Shown in pieces: positions 1 through 13,710 of a stretch of 64,000 nucleotides of DNA. Numbering within the stretch: the stretch's first letter is position 1; the number at the start of each line of letters is the position of its first letter. The notes beneath the pieces were generated by a model. The model did not search any database and was not told where the DNA came from. It saw only the letters and a program-made list of their open reading frames with translations. The DNA is from Anseranas semipalmata (lineage: Eukaryota > Chordata > Aves > Anseriformes > Anseranatidae): contig VXAA01003176.1 in the NCBI GenBank assembly GCA_013399115.1, positions 495,104-559,103 on the forward strand, written 5' to 3'. A program made the translations under genes and the position numbers.

Positions 1-740
1 GCTTGTCCCGCTGTGGTGGCAAGCCCCTGTGTGAACGGAGCCAGGCGGCAGCCGCCGGTTTGGTGTTTGCTTGGCCGCGGCTTTTTGTCCAGCTAGGCCA
101 TTCTGTCAGAAACTGTTGGTAACAGCCACGGGTGTTGTCGTAATTTTTAAAGTCTTGTTTACTTAAGTCTTCACGCCTAATAAATTTTATGATTAAATCA
201 AGCACCGATGTTTTGCTTATATTAGGCTTGCCCAAAAGGCAAAGCTAGAGTTAATTATTTCTCTTCCATGGGTGTGCTCTGGGGACCTAGTGGGATGTAA
301 GTTTTGGTAGTTTATGCTGACAACATACAGAAGATTCATGTCATTAAAAGGTCTATAACGTCAAATTATTATAATAATATCTAACTCTACTACAGTAACC
401 CTATAAATACCTAGCTCTACAACACTGAACCACATCCTGAAGAACACCGAACCGTTTACTGCGACGTAAATGCCCACTTGTGTAAGGGATTTGCCACAAA
501 TACCCACTGTTCTGGACCCTGAGGGTTTTTCAGTGTCTGTCCAATGCCTCACACAACTATCCAGGGGACCCTGTTGGTCATTGCTCTTGGCATCCAGGGA
601 TCTGGCACGCAGAGTAGGAGAGAAAAGAGGAATTTCCCCTGCCCTTCCCCAGCTTTGGACTTAAAGCTCTTCTTCATGACATTGACTCGGGAGGCAAAAC
701 GTATGCCTTCTATTGAACGCAATCTGTTATAAATTGCTTC
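1..740. other. Unassigned left edge
   Basis: The first 100 bases are fairly GC-rich and the rest is mixed. An AATAAA lies at 179-184 on the plus strand. It could be the edge of a gene outside the window or repeat DNA; I recognise neither coding exons nor a repeat. In mammals the gene on this side of NPY1R is NAF1, but nothing here identifies it. Confidence 0.3.
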
Positions 741-744
741 TCTA

Positions 745-1330
745 TAAAAAAAAATTTCAGAGAGCATCACATTAATTGAATCAATGAATTTATTAAGTAA
801 GCACAGCAAGCAAAACAGCGCTGGGCGGCCGGGGAGTCTCTGCTCCGCAAACGGCGCGCACCCACCCCTTCCCACAGTCTACTTTTATCTTTAGTTTCTT
901 CCGGGATTACGTAGCTTCTTCTGGTTCTGCGACTGCGCCAATTGTTGCTAGGGGGTCGTCTTCTATCCCTCTGGTGGTCGCAGGGATGAAGGCAGCAGTC
1001 TTCCTCTGCATGTTGACTTGACTCCTTCCTTATTTGGTAACAGGAAAGCGAGTGGGCTGCCCAGCTGATCAGCAACTTTTGTTTTTACAAGTTTTCCCGA
1101 TCGCATAGCCCCAAGGCCATCCTATTTCTACAGGATGTCTCATTAACTGTTATCTTCTTAAAGCGCGGGTGAAGCACCAAGGACATCCTATTTCGACAGG
1201 ATGTCTCATTAACTGTTATCTTCTTAAAGCACAGGTGAATACTTATATTTACAAAGAAGAGGACAATGAACAAACATCCCTCACATACCACACAATCCAT
1301 CCATGGCAAAAGCCAAAAGGTGTGCAAAAG
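745..1330 (-). mobile_element. Possible endogenous retroviral LTR remnant
   Basis: On the minus strand the GC-rich block around 840-800 passes into TTAATAAATT near 797-788, followed by an AT-rich tail. This is the R/U5 layout with polyadenylation signal of avian ERV LTRs, and the composition resembles avian ERVK-like LTRs. A 66-bp tandem duplication (1111-1242) lies in what would be the U3 part. No internal gag, pol or env is seen. Boundaries are approximate and family assignment is from memory of the pattern. Confidence 0.4.
1111..1242. repeat. 66-bp direct tandem repeat, two copies
   Basis: Two adjacent units starting at 1111 and 1177, each running from CCAAGG through CATCCTATTTC, ACAGGATGTCTCATTAAC and CTTCTTAAAGC. 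They differ at only a few positions. Duplicated enhancer-like blocks of this kind are common in the U3 region of retroviral LTRs, which fits the surrounding element. Confidence 0.85.
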
Positions 1331-1421
1331 ACAAGCAACACCTACAGGTCACTGAGACTGTGAGCCTACAGAAAAGCCCCTTTAACGCAGACTACAAACC
1401 ACAACTTGACAGCTGTGCCCC

Positions 1422-1613
1422 TGTCCTGGTTTTGGCTGGGCTAGAGTTAATTTTCCTCCTAGTAGCTGGTACGGTGCTGTGTTTCGAATTCAGAGGAGAA
1501 CAGCGCTGATAACACACCAGTGTTTTAGTAGTTGCAGAGCAATGCTTACACAGAGCCAAGGACTTTTCCAGCTTCTCGTGCTGCCCTGCCAGTGAGGAGG
1601 CTGGGGGTACACA
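1422..1613 (+). mobile_element. ERVL-type LTR fragment (5' part)
   Basis: It begins TGTCCTGGTTTTGGCTGGG, then AGAGTTAATTTTCCTCCTAG, and ends near GAGGAGGCTGGGGGTAC. This is the 5' part of the same LTR seen full length in reverse at 8.6-9.2 kb; the two can be aligned by eye. The 3' half is missing. No internal retroviral sequence is attached. Confidence 0.7.
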
Positions 1614-4600
1614 ACTGTACCAACTGTACTGCCAACTGTATTTGTTCCCAGCCATCACAGAGCCTCATCACGCTGTCCTGTGAAGAGCTAAAGCCATTTT
1701 CACTCCCAGGCAACAGGTGAGCAGCAGAGTGCAATATAATTCTAAGGAGGAACATCATAAATAAAAACATAAGAGAGTTACATGTGATAATGGTGAGAGT
1801 GCAAAGAAGACTGGGATTTGAACGTATGATGAGAGCAGAGGGGAGAGAGATACATTCCCCGATGCATGTTTTCCATGTAATAAACTTCCCCTCCAGCTCC
1901 AAGAGAACAGTGTGCACACAGCTTAAAGGCTGTACGTAACAATTCCTTCTGCTCCAGACTGTCTGGGCAATGTTGAATGAAATGTCACAAGAGTGCTTCA
2001 CGAATACCCCGAACAGGCTGAAGTGAGCATCTGCCAGGAAGTAGATGTCTTTCTCTGGTAGTTCCACTCTTTATTCACAACGTGACACAGCAGACGCAAC
2101 CCGAATTTAGTAGGAAGATTAAGCATACAAATATGTGTATAAAGTAATAAAGGTTTGTTGTTTTTTGTTGTTGTTGTTTGTTTTTACATTTATCTAAAAT
2201 TATATATAGGCCAAGCAGAATAAACACTTTAATATGTTTCCACAAAAGGTTTAACATCGTGGGCAACTGGTATTTTTTGCACTATTTTAAGTGAGGAGCC
2301 TGTATAAACTCTATATATAAACAATAGACAGAAGTAAACTCTCTCATTGCACAATTACTCAGAACACCTTGGTTAAGAATCTTCTTTTCTCCAGCAACTA
2401 CACTGAGACCCTGAAGTTAGGGTATGTAAGGCAGATGGTCTAAATATTACTGCCCTATACTGTAAGCCCTTGAACAAAAGGGATCTTTGGAAATTCACAC
2501 AATTCAATGTTAACAATTAGATGTCAGTTGCACAGGTATTAAATATTGAACATTCATAAAATTGGTTTATATTAAATGTCAATGACAAATATGTTTTCAT
2601 CCCTAATAAAGTGACTAAAATGATGTATATATACAATTAAAGTGTAAGTAGAGACAGAATCCTACTAAAAGCCAATGCTGCAAAAACAGATCCAGTAATT
2701 ATTTCATTTTAAAATTAAGCAAGGGGAGTTTATTATTAGAGTGTTTCTTTTATTTGTTTGCTTTTCAGATCTGGGTCTTGAGATTTACCTGAAAGGGACC
2801 ATAATACAGGGTTTGTGAGTTTCTGTGAGGAAGCTGATCAGTGTGGCTGGAAGGGAATAATTTCCAAAAGCAGACAAAGCCCTTATATTGGTTAAATCAT
2901 TTCCTAGCAAAAGGTAAAATAATTGGTGTCAATTCAGGACTAAATTAGTTGAATAATGAGAAAATGAAAATTAGTTTTATTTGCTAAATATAAACCTCTT
3001 ATCAATGCAAAAGTATATTCAAGTCTCTACCTTGCACCTATGTAAGTAAAACCATTTGACTGTCTCATGAATCGTATTTTTTCTGCTTTTTAAAGTATTT
3101 TAGTTAAGTGTTTTATAGTTGTACTCTGGCAACTAGATTGTGTTTTGACAGTTTCCTTCATATTTGTGCAGAACTTGCAGCATCTTTCAAACAAGAAGAT
3201 ACTTTATTACATCTGAACACTGCAACTTCGCCTCCAGCATATAAGACAGCACTTCTCTTAGAATGAGGGTAGTGAAAAGCATGATGCATAGTAAACATCA
3301 TCATCCATTGAACCAGGGCATATTAAGTAATCGGAAAAGTAGCAACACAAGCATGAAGATGTTCTACGAAAAGAATCATTTCATAGATGAACACTCAAAT
3401 CACAGCAGCTGTAACACTTGTTTTTGAGATTTAAACAGTTAAGAAGCATTAGTGCTAGGACTGGAATCCAATGTCATCTGTCGAGACAGGGCTAAAAATG
3501 ATTGTTGGCCTGTTTTCTGCCTGCAATTTCTTTGATGAAGCTCTCTGGAGGTGTTGTTTTCTACAGTTATTTTATCTATTCCTGCTGCTAAGACAGGTGT
3601 GTATAATTGTTTCCATCATACTTTTAAAGCTAAAATGACACCATTCAAATTATTATTACAATGTTTTATTAAATTTCCTTGGATGCAATTGAGGAATATG
3701 TTAAAAAACATAGCTTAATCCTGTTATCTCTCCTGAACTTGGAGGTTGAAAATTGCTTGGAGATTTCAGTATGCTGCTTTTCATATCATAAGTGGAAAAT
3801 GGAAAAAAAAAAAAAAAAGAATAAGAAAAGAAGGTGTGTTTCCTAATATATTTTAAATATGAAGCCCGATAGTGTTGTGACTTTTATCATTTATATGTTT
3901 TATGCTTTCTTATTGTGGTTGACTATACACAGTGATATGAGAGATTATATGTAGTATAAGAATAATGTAATTTAATTAATAGAGGGAACACAGTAAATTT
4001 GAAAAATATATTTCTGAAAACATTTTTTCTTAATATTTAGATTAATTTATTTAGGTAGTTTGGCAGCATTTTGTGTGTAACTAATTTCAGTGTTTCATCA
4101 CTATAATCAGCTACTTAGACCTTCCTTGAGATTCTTGTACCATTTAAGAATTTATTTTTTTATATCAACGTACAAAGCAAGAAAATAAACACCCTGGAAA
4201 CAGTGTTTTTAAAGGTGTATAAAAACAGAATCTGAAAGTGAGTTATTACAGCCATGGTGGTTTCATCTGCCATGTACTCTTTCCTTTCTTATTACTGCCC
4301 AATTTACATCTCACCATCTGTAGAGTTATTAGCTGAAGCTGCAGTCAGTTCACAGTGACAGATTGCTCCTCACAGCTCTAAATAAGGTCTCCAAGAAGCA
4401 TGAGATGATAAAAGTTCTAGGAAATCTGTTTACACATTCAGAGGTATAGTAAGAATGGATTAAAAAAAATGCTTTTTTTCTTCTTATCTAATATCCTGGC
4501 ATGGGTCAGAAAAACCCTTCAGAAGATCATTTCTTCTGATGATGACTCTTCTCTGATTTGGGTCAAGGGGATGTCTGGAATTCTATTAGTGTTGATTCAA

Positions 4601-7600
4601 GACTAAAACTTACACTGAAAAATCAAATCACATCACCAAAAATGCTTTGGTATAGGCAAGTGTTTAACTGGAGAGCTAAAAAGACTTTAGCCTTTTCATT
4701 AGCACTGGTCAGAACAGCATTTACTGCTCCTTCACATGATGTGGGTACAGGTATACAGCTTGTCAAGTCCTCAGCTCAGGTCAGCACCAGTCCTTCTCCT
4801 ATAAATACATAGAGAAAATTTAAAGTATGTATGAATTTGATGAGTACTGGAATAATGATACTGGAAAAGGCATTTGAAACGCATAAAACTGAAGTTACAG
4901 TAGGGCTTTTTGCCAGCATAGTGATAACAAAAACCACATCCCTCCCTATGTGTCTTTGCTATACTTCAAGTTTCTATTTAGACTTTCCCCAAGTGGTCCA
5001 GAGCAAAAGGATGGCACTGCACATCACTCCTGACAATACTTCACTTTTTAAATTGATAAAGGAAAGAATTTTTTTCTTGTAGTCCCTCAAATTGCTTTCA
5101 TTTAGACCTACAAAAATAGATAAGTACCTGAGCTGAATGTCTTGTAAAATGACCAGCAATTTAGAGTGCTGACATCTGAATTGTCACTCTGACATCTGAG
5201 AATAATTACTCCAGGGAAGTGAACAAATCACTTTGAAACTTTCTTTGAGTTCTGTTTGCAGACTTAAAAATAATAATAATAAAAAAAAAATCAGAAAGCT
5301 AATTTTTTTGCTGTTACAAGAAGTACCTTTAAGCTGCATGTGAACTCCACCCATTGCAGAGCTAACAATAGAAAGACTGACTTACTAAATCTCTTACTAA
5401 ACAAGGTCAGAAAGAAATAACAGTTGCCAGCACTTCTCTTGTATTAGACAGTCCTTGGTAATACATCCATATTAATATGCCTGTACACCGATTTGCAGGG
5501 AAGATTTTGTCCAAGGATGCTTGGATGCTCATATGGTAGATAGGGTATTCATTGCATCTGGTGGTAATGACTGGGGTGCCTCCATAGCATTATGCATTCA
5601 TGTAGTTCCTTATATATAGTCCAGTTTTAAGGGGAAAATACAGCCTTAGAATTGCAACAATTTTTAAAAATACTGCTCATACTTTGGAGCCTTTTTTTCA
5701 CCCATCAGCTAAACTACTGCAAGGGAGATTAAAGTATTCCTGTTCAGGAGCAGTGGGAAGGAAAGGAAATCAGATCAACAGTACTTTCTGTATCACTATT
5801 GCTAGTCTCATTTCATTCCATCCAGATGAATCGATATTGTAGCTTGCACAGCTGAGATATCTTGTTCTGAAACAAGATTAAAATAGTTACAGTACAGAAT
5901 GTTTTACTCACTTCAAAGCTTCAAATTATTGTACAGAATTAACACAAACTCCTTATTTCTTTCTGTGTGTAAAGAGTTGGGCAGGCTGTAACTAGATGAA
6001 AAGAAACAAAATGACTTCTAAGTATAAAAGACTTTTCCCCCAAAATATATTTTTAAAGATGGAAAAATACACAACTTAATCTTATAGTCCCATTTTCTTC
6101 TTACTTTTTCCTTTCAAATATAGCTAGTAATTTTCTGATGATTGAGCTGCCCACAGTCAATTTCGTCAATAACAATTCAAATCCCTTCATTGATGGACTG
6201 ACTGGTTCACCTCCAGTTACTCTAAGTTTGTGCAATTCATTTATCAACTTTTATTAGAGTCTGTTACATTCTTTTTCTAGTTGTGATTTCAGTCCAATAT
6301 TTGAAATTATATCAATATAAGCATAATTTGGTTTGTTGCCAAACCAGCTGCATCCAAGCTACATCTATAAATGTGATTTATTCTGGTATGTATAAATAGC
6401 TCAAAAATTTCAAATGTCTGCATAGCTGAAATCTGCATATTGGAGTTTGTATTGGAGTCATACTTGGAGAGAGTAATATGCTTTGTAAAATTGAGTGGGG
6501 CTTACGTATAATCACCTCAATGTAAGAAAAAGAACAAGAAAAGTTTCAGTAACCTGCTTGTTTATCTGATTATCGTAAGTTCTCGTGGTTCTGGCATGTC
6601 TCCCACAATCTTCTGTGAAGCTTTTGTGGCTATCAGAGCATTTTAATGACTGTCTCTGGAACCTGGAAGATGTTTTTTTCCATCCTGACACATGTTCTCA
6701 ACCAATCATCTCATTTTGGCTGCTCAGCCTAGTATTCTTTCAGTGCTTGCAATAATGTTTAGGGTAGACAGGCACTCATTAAAGTGTCAATATATGACAG
6801 ACATTAGGCATGAAATCCGTGAAGAAATTAAAGAATTTAATCCACTTATGTAATCATTTATCTAAAAGATCTTTCCTTCTGTATTCAGATGATCTCAGGT
6901 TGTATTTCTTACATTGTAGTTTCATAATTTTAATGCAGCATAAACTGGCACTGCCAGCAAAATAGATGCTTTTGCCCTTCCCCCAGTTTTCATTTTCTGT
7001 CCTGTTCCTTGTGCCAGCACTGATGTTCACGCAGACACGAGTCAGTGAGGGTAGGGAAGTGATCCAGTGAAACTTAAAACACACACCACCAGGTTAGTTT
7101 TTAGCCAGATCAGTCCCAGATCCCACATTTCGTTGTAGCTCTACAAATGCTAGCACCAACATAAAGGGGCTGCAGGATGTGAAATGAGCAGGTAGGAAGG
7201 AGCCAAAGGCAAGACTGCGACATTTGTTGCCAGTACCAATCTATGCTGGATTTAAGTTCTTGCACTCATGGCACATAGTAACTGATCCTACTACTTGGCA
7301 TTTTCCAGTAATGTCAATCACAGTCAGTCTTTTCCTCAGAGTATATTCATGCAGGACATGGATTTGGTAGATAGTTTTGTCCTCCTGTCAAAGTATTGAC
7401 TTTTTTTTAAACTCTTTGAGGACACAAAAGTTGCTTTTGCAGACCACCATTTGTGCTTAACTACAAACAAGTCTTTGACTGAAAGAGGTGCAAAGTCATT
7501 TCTATCCACTGTTTCTGGTGACTCAAAGTATATTTTCCAGGTCATAATTGCTCAAAATTTTGTTAGTAATCCCCAATGAGCCAAAAATCTCATTTCTGTC

Positions 7601-7685
7601 TTCAGCCCTTTGAATGCTCAGCTGTGGCAAAAAAAAGAAACGTGGGGCCATGCACTATACAGAGCAATACATCTTTTTTAATTGC
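1614..7685. other. AT-rich intergenic DNA
   Basis: No coding sequence, RNA gene or identifiable mobile element seen. Contains ordinary simple sequence such as poly-A at 3802-3818. Short frames here are at chance length with no family resemblance. Confidence 0.6.
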
Positions 7686-8028
7686 AAGGAAAAAAGAAAA
7701 AGAGGGAAAAGGAAAAAAGGAAAATGAAATGAAAAAGGAAAATGAAAAGAAAGAGGAAAATGAAAAGAAAAAGGAAAAGGAAAAGAAACAGAAACAGAAA
7801 AAGAAAAAGAAATAAACAGAAAAAGGAAAAGGAAAAGGGAAACAAAGAAAAAGAAAAAGAAAGAAAAAGAAAAAGAAAAAGAAAAAGAAAAAAGAAAAAG
7901 GAGAAAAGAGAAAAAATGAAAGAGAAAGAAAAGAAAAAGAGAAAAAATGAAAGAAAAAAATGAAGAAGGAAGGAAGGAAGGAAGGAAGGAAGGAAGGAAA
8001 GAAAGANGGGGAAGGGAAAAGAAGAGAT
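7686..8028 (+). repeat. 340-base purine-only low-complexity tract
   Basis: Almost pure A/G on the plus strand: AAAAAG, GAAAAG and AAAATG units, then (GGAA)n near 7966-7999, with one N at 8007. The mirror pyrimidine strand encodes an artefactual Phe/Ser/Leu-rich frame and the plus strand a Lys/Arg/Glu-rich one; neither is a gene. Confidence 0.95.
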
Positions 8029-8591
8029 TGTTTTTATCCTGGATCCACCTCCTGGTCTTGTTTATAATGAAGTTTTGCAAACAGTTGTGTCAGCACATCT
8101 AAGAGGGTGATAAATTGCAAGATGAGTATAGAAAAGGGGACCCAGATATAGGAGGGAAAGAGGTTCTGCTTAAATGGGTACTGTTGCTGAAGGCCTCACT
8201 TCACAGAACTGTTGTAAAGTTAGATGTAAATAAACATAATCAAATAAGCATTTAAATGATTCATTTGCTTATACCTCGATACTGACTTTGGTGGAGGCAT
8301 AATACAATAGTAATCATAATGATGGTCATTGTAGGAGTACCAGCACTTCAATAATAATGCTGTAATAATGTATCTTAGATTTATTCTAGCTTTGTCAAAA
8401 CAATCTCAGCAGGTTCTCCACATATGTGTCTGTAAACAGCCATGCCACAAAGGTAAACTAGAGCAAACACATACATTCCTACAGTGTCTGAAATGTATTT
8501 CCTGCTTTAATCAATCTGAAAAACATACTGTTATGGGAATATATTATGGGGATGTTATCCTATGTATCTGGTTACAGATTTTGATTATTGT

Positions 8592-9166
8592 TGTGGTGTA
8601 ACCCGCCAGGCAGCTAAGCACCACACAGCCGTTCGCTCATTGCCCCCCACCCAGTGGGATGGGGGAGAGAATTGGAAAAAAGTAAAAGTGCGAGAACTCG
8701 TGGGTTGAGATAAGGACAGTTTATAAGAAAGGGAAAAGAAAACAAAACAACAACAACAACGACAACAAAACCAAAAAGAATAAAAGAAACAAGTGATGCA
8801 CAATGCAATTGCTCACCAGCAGCCAACCGATGCCCAGTCAGTCCCCAACCAACAGCAGCCTCCCCCGCCCAACTCCCCCATTTTTATTGCTAACCATGAC
8901 ACCATATGGTATGGTACGGGACATCCCTTTGGCCAGCCCGGGCCAGCTGTGCTGGCTGTGTCCCCTCCAGCTGCTGGGGCACCCCCAGCCTCCTGCTGGC
9001 CCGGCAGCGCGAGGGGCAGGAGAGGCCTTGCCTCTGTGCCAGCGCTGCTCTGCAGCAACTAAAAACACCGGTGTGTTATCAACATTATTTTCCTCCCAAA
9101 TCCAAAACACAACACCATATCAGCCACTGTGAAAAACATTAACTCTATCCTAGCTGAACGGGATGA
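8592..9166 (-). mobile_element. Solo ERVL-type LTR, nearly full length
   Basis: The plus strand starts TGTGGTGTAACCCGCC and ends near TTAACTCTATCCTAGCTGAA, the reverse complement of an LTR whose sense start resembles the 1422 copy. On the minus strand an AATAAA lies near 8884-8892, consistent with the polyadenylation signal. No gag, pol or env flanks it, so it is a solo LTR. It contains an (AAC)n stretch near 8745-8767. Target-site duplications were not convincingly identified. Short frames inside are not genes. Confidence 0.75.
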
Positions 9167-12100
9167 TTACGTAGCTAATAATATTCTGTCAAGACCCAAG
9201 GTATTTAAGAGTTAAGGAACAATATCCAAGCTCCTAGCACTGAAATTTGTACCTCTTCCTAGTTATGATGAAGAACTAGCCTGTTTTTTCTTTTTTCTTT
9301 TTTTTTTTCCAAAAGACCACTGTTAAGAAACAGAAGAACAAAAGGCCTATGACAAATTCTAAAAATTCCCTTTGAGACAAAACTTGTTTTGTATGGAAAA
9401 CCATAAAAGGCATGTCTTTGAAATATCTGAAGAAAGCAGTCTAATCTAAGATAACAGAAGGTCCAGGAAAACAGCAGGTGAGAAAGTTGCAAATTTAGAC
9501 TCATTGTTGAATAATTTTTGAGAAACCATTATGTCCTCATGAATTCTCTGCATACTCATTTGTCCTTCACATTTCTTTTGGTACTCAGAGACTTCCTTCC
9601 ACAAAATATACTGATTTCTCCATCTGTTTGGCTGGAACATGATTGTGTTTCCATTGCATTCAGAATTAACCACAGAGAACAAATGTACTTTTGACCTTTG
9701 GCTCTATTACTGTAATTCTCTGTACCTACAAAAACAATACAAAACCTTTCAAAAAAAAAATCTCAAAAAACAGAAGTCCTTCTGCCCAGCAAAAAATGAA
9801 TACTGAAAGCACACTGTCTTTGTGCTCAAATCTCATCACTGATTCCTCACTGGCAGATAAGATCTGTATAACACTGTCCTATGAGAGCTACAAGTTAATG
9901 GTCAACCTCCCCAGTAAGCCTTGTGTTTGTAGAAAGCAGCCTTTTTGGAAACCCACCTGAAGAAATATGGAATTAATTCCATGATTTATGATGCCTCTGA
10001 GCTCAATGTCTTCAGATAAAACTGAAAATCTTGTAGATGGAGTCGTCTTCCCATAACACCACCAGTAAAACACACTGGAAACAAACACAATTTGGAGCAT
10101 TTACTCAATGATTTTTCAGAGGTAATATAGTCAGAGAACAAGCAAGCACATTTCATATTAGGTACACAAGTTGTACCCAATGTACCAGAGCAATCTAAAG
10201 AAAGCAGAAAGAAAAATTAGACTGAGCATATTACAGAGAATATTCATTCTGCTGGATGAAATAATATCCAATATCATTCATTTAAAAGTAGCTAGAGGGA
10301 AATCTGTGTACACATTATGATTTTGAATGTTTGTGCTGCTTTTAATTAAGAGGTCATATAGTTTGTTTCCCCATGAAATTCACAACAGTAGGTTACATGT
10401 CTCCATTTCTTTCCATAAACAGACACACATAATTAAGCTACTTTTATGACAAACTTGAACCCTCATTAGCCTCCAGGGATGTCGTAAAATTTCTTCCCTC
10501 TGCTTTGCCTCCTTATTTTCAGTTTCCTATCCAGGGAATTTGTTTTTCACGCTGCCCCTTTGTCAGGAGTGCCAGGCATTTAATATACTCTCTGTTCTCC
10601 TGTCATACCACGTTCCTTTCCTTTCTTGTTTGTTTCATCTAATCCTATTTCTTTTTGATAGTAGTAATTTGTTGTTGTAGATACAAAGCTCTTTGGGAAC
10701 CAAGGAACAGAGACCCAGAAGAGACCTGGCTCATCAATTCCAGGTCTCCTGCAATCTCGGACAATCATGTGACTCATGTTTGGTCCAGATGGACTAGAAA
10801 ACATCCACTCTCTGCATCACAAAACAGAAAATATTTCTTTTTGTTTTATGAACTGTGCAATCAGATGAAAAGCAATACCTCTACAGTACCTCTGAAAGAA
10901 AGTAAAACAGACTAGGTGAAATGATAAAAATCTCTCTCCCTATAGCACTAAGTGGCCATTGTTTACATAAATTGCCTCAGTTTTGACCAGGCGAAGGGAA
11001 AGGTACAGTGCAAATGGGATCAACAGTGCCAATATCCCGTCTCCCCTTGTGTCAGCCAATATCTTTTTGTAAAATGTAACTCATGTTATTATTATTGTCA
11101 TCCTGAACTGTGTCCTGAAACTCTGTGAGAGCTTCTGAGTTCTGATCTCTAGTGTATTTACTGATTAATTTTTAGAAATGAATTTTGAATATGTGAAAGA
11201 GCTGAACAATTTAACCTGCCTGTGACAATTCTCAGCCTGAAGCATTAGATGGCCAATATATGAAAGCTTTGGTTTGCCTATTGTCACAAGTGATCTGGTA
11301 AACAATGAGGTGGCAAAATTTGCTGACAATATTACAGTACATTGAAAGACTGACTAGGTGGGTAATAAAATGTCAAAAATTTTCAGAATCAAATATTGTA
11401 AAGTCATACATATAAGAAAAAACAGTGCTAATTTTACATATACTATAATGGGCTCAGACCTGTTTACTACAAATCTGGAAAGAGACCTTAGGATTATGAT
11501 AAATAGTTTTATTAAAATACTAGCTGGGCATTCAGTAAGAAATGAAAAAAAAAAAAAAAGAATATAAACAGGAACAAAACCGAAAAAATATTATCCCACA
11601 GAATAAATCCACTCTGCTCCTGCATCTTAAGTACTCTGTGCAATCCCTCATCTCAGAGAGGATAAAGTAGAACTGGAACAAGTGTAGAGAAGATTCTGTA
11701 CTAAAAAGAAAGCCTTCTTCCATCTGCAAAAAGACAACCAAAATGTACTGTCAGAGGGGTTTATGAGTGATATGAATAAGAAACAACACTTTACAATGAC
11801 AAAAGGCATTAAAGTAATGATATTAAAATATTAAAACCTGCAAGAGGCAAGTCAAAATGAAAAAAAAAGTCAGAAATGGTTTTCTTTTCCTACTCAGAAG
11901 GTTAATTTCAGTCACAATATGGCTCTCTAAAGCACAAGCATTTTTCTTGAAAAAAAAAAATGTATTATCTACTCTTCATGTAGTATTTTAGCAATGACAA
12001 TTAGCGGATGCCTCTCACAAAAAAACTGACTGTGCTGTGAGACATTCAGTTTATTTCAGGAAATATTATATGTCCTTTAGTAAACTTGTTTTTCTTATTG

Positions 12101-13514
12101 CTTAGATTACTTAAAACCAAAAATGTCAAAATTCCATTTGTCAGTATCTGAGGTTTGCTTTCTGCATTTTGGAGATATGGAATAGACTTATTTTGCTTTT
12201 GCTGTTCAAGGTGGATTCAGAAAAAAAATAGAGAATTATTGGTTGATTTATGGATTAAACTGAAAATAAAGGTCATATGCTAGCAAAAATTGAATAGGTC
12301 TATTCTCATTTACCATCTGTATGCAATAAGTCTCTACAGCCAGGAGGTTGTTCATGCTTTTGGGCCATCTCCTTTATCTTCAGATTCTGTTTTCTATCAA
12401 GCAGTTATTGTGAATATAAATATTCTAGTACTCTGTCTTATGGATGTAAGTACTCTCTTATATCATTACCTTATTTTATGGATGAAACCCTCTGTATCAG
12501 CTAGCATACTTCCATCAGAAACATAATTCTGAGACAGTGTGGAAATAGAAGCATAATTCACTACAAGTTCAGTCCCTTCCACTCAGAAGCAATGTGTACT
12601 TTGCTTTCCAAAGTTTACTGCCCCTGTTCAAGATCATACTTTGCTGGATATTAGAAACTAGGCTGCTTTTTTTTGTTCCCTCCTGTCTTTGAGGGCAAGA
12701 AGAGAAAGAAGTGAGGAAGGTGCTCCGAAAACAGACCCCTATAAGAAACCAAAATTTTGACTAGAGAAACCAAATACAACAAAATATTAGAAGACATGAC
12801 ATCTGCTTTCACACCTGTGATAAACTCCTTGATAAATAATCAGTGAGAAAGGTATCCTTCATCCTGTGGCCAGAAAGTGGCACTCAAACTTTAAAAAATC
12901 ATGGCTGTTTCTTGTAAAAGTTAGAGATGCCTATAATTCTTTAACTGGATTTGCTTCCTCAAGTAACTCAATATATTCAAAGCAAATACAATCCAGAGAT
13001 GCTCATTCATTTTCTATTCATCTGGGAATGTCTGTTTATTGGAAATGATTTAGCTCCTTATTCCCACAAAGCTGAAATCATGCATACACAAAATGGCTAC
13101 ATGCACACACATACAACGATAGGGCAGCTGTGTGTCCCTGCTTTTTAGGCTTCTTAGGTAACCATCCTGTTTATTCAGTGCCAGAGTAGAGGAGAGTGTT
13201 TCAGTTGCAGATGAGTTCATGAAAAAGAAGAGAAACTTTGGGGGGCATATTCTGCAAGTTTGTAAGTGGATCCATTTTATCAGACTTAATTCCTTGTATC
13301 TTCAACGTACGTCTTACTCATTGAGACAGCTGGTGCTTCTGATCTGATTTCTCATCTACCCATTCTCTAAAACTCAAAACAGAGTACTTTAACTTACTAG
13401 CAATACTGATGTTTTTATCATTTGTCCTCCTGAACAACTGCTACATGTATTGAGGCCCTGATTCCTAGGACATGGGTGAACATCGCTCATTGGTGGGAAG
13501 TAGTTGTTTTTTTC
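9167..13514. other. AT-rich intergenic DNA
   Basis: No gene or clear repeat recognised between the two LTR pieces. Short A-runs near 11546-11559 and 11950-11960. Confidence 0.6.
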
Positions 13515-13710
13515 CCTCTGTGCATCTGCGTGGCCTTTGCTTGTTTTTTCCTTCTTTCTTTTCCCTGTAATTAAATTATCCTTATCTCAACCCATGAACC
13601 TTTTTTTTTTCTTTCCATCATACTCTCTTCTCCCCCTCTTCTTTTGAGAATTGGGAGTGAGAGAGCAGTTGTGTTGGAGTTTAGCTGCCCAGCAGGGTAA
13701 AACCACCACA
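13515..13710 (+). mobile_element. ERVL-type LTR fragment (3' part)
   Basis: Plus-strand sequence with TTATCTCAACCCATGAACC, then GGGAGTGAGAGAGCAG, and ending GGTAAAACCACCACA. This is the 3' portion of the LTR type at 8592-9166, in opposite orientation to that copy. The upstream half is absent or unrecognisable. Confidence 0.65.

Noticed and set aside
1..740. Possible first exon of NAF1, the expected mammalian neighbour
   Set aside because: GC-rich only over the first 100 bases and no recognisable NAF1 coding sequence; synteny alone is not enough.
549..875. 108-aa minus-strand frame preceded by an acceptor-like T-tract and AG
   Set aside because: Part overlaps the LTR-like polyadenylation region, and the rest matches no family I know; no donor or neighbouring exon supports it.
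7655..8080. Frames of 73-141 aa rich in Phe/Ser/Leu (minus) or Lys/Arg/Glu (plus)
   Set aside because: Pure translation of the purine tract; no protein information.
8793..9132. Several 70-109-aa frames on both strands
   Set aside because: All lie within the ERVL-type solo LTR, which is noncoding.
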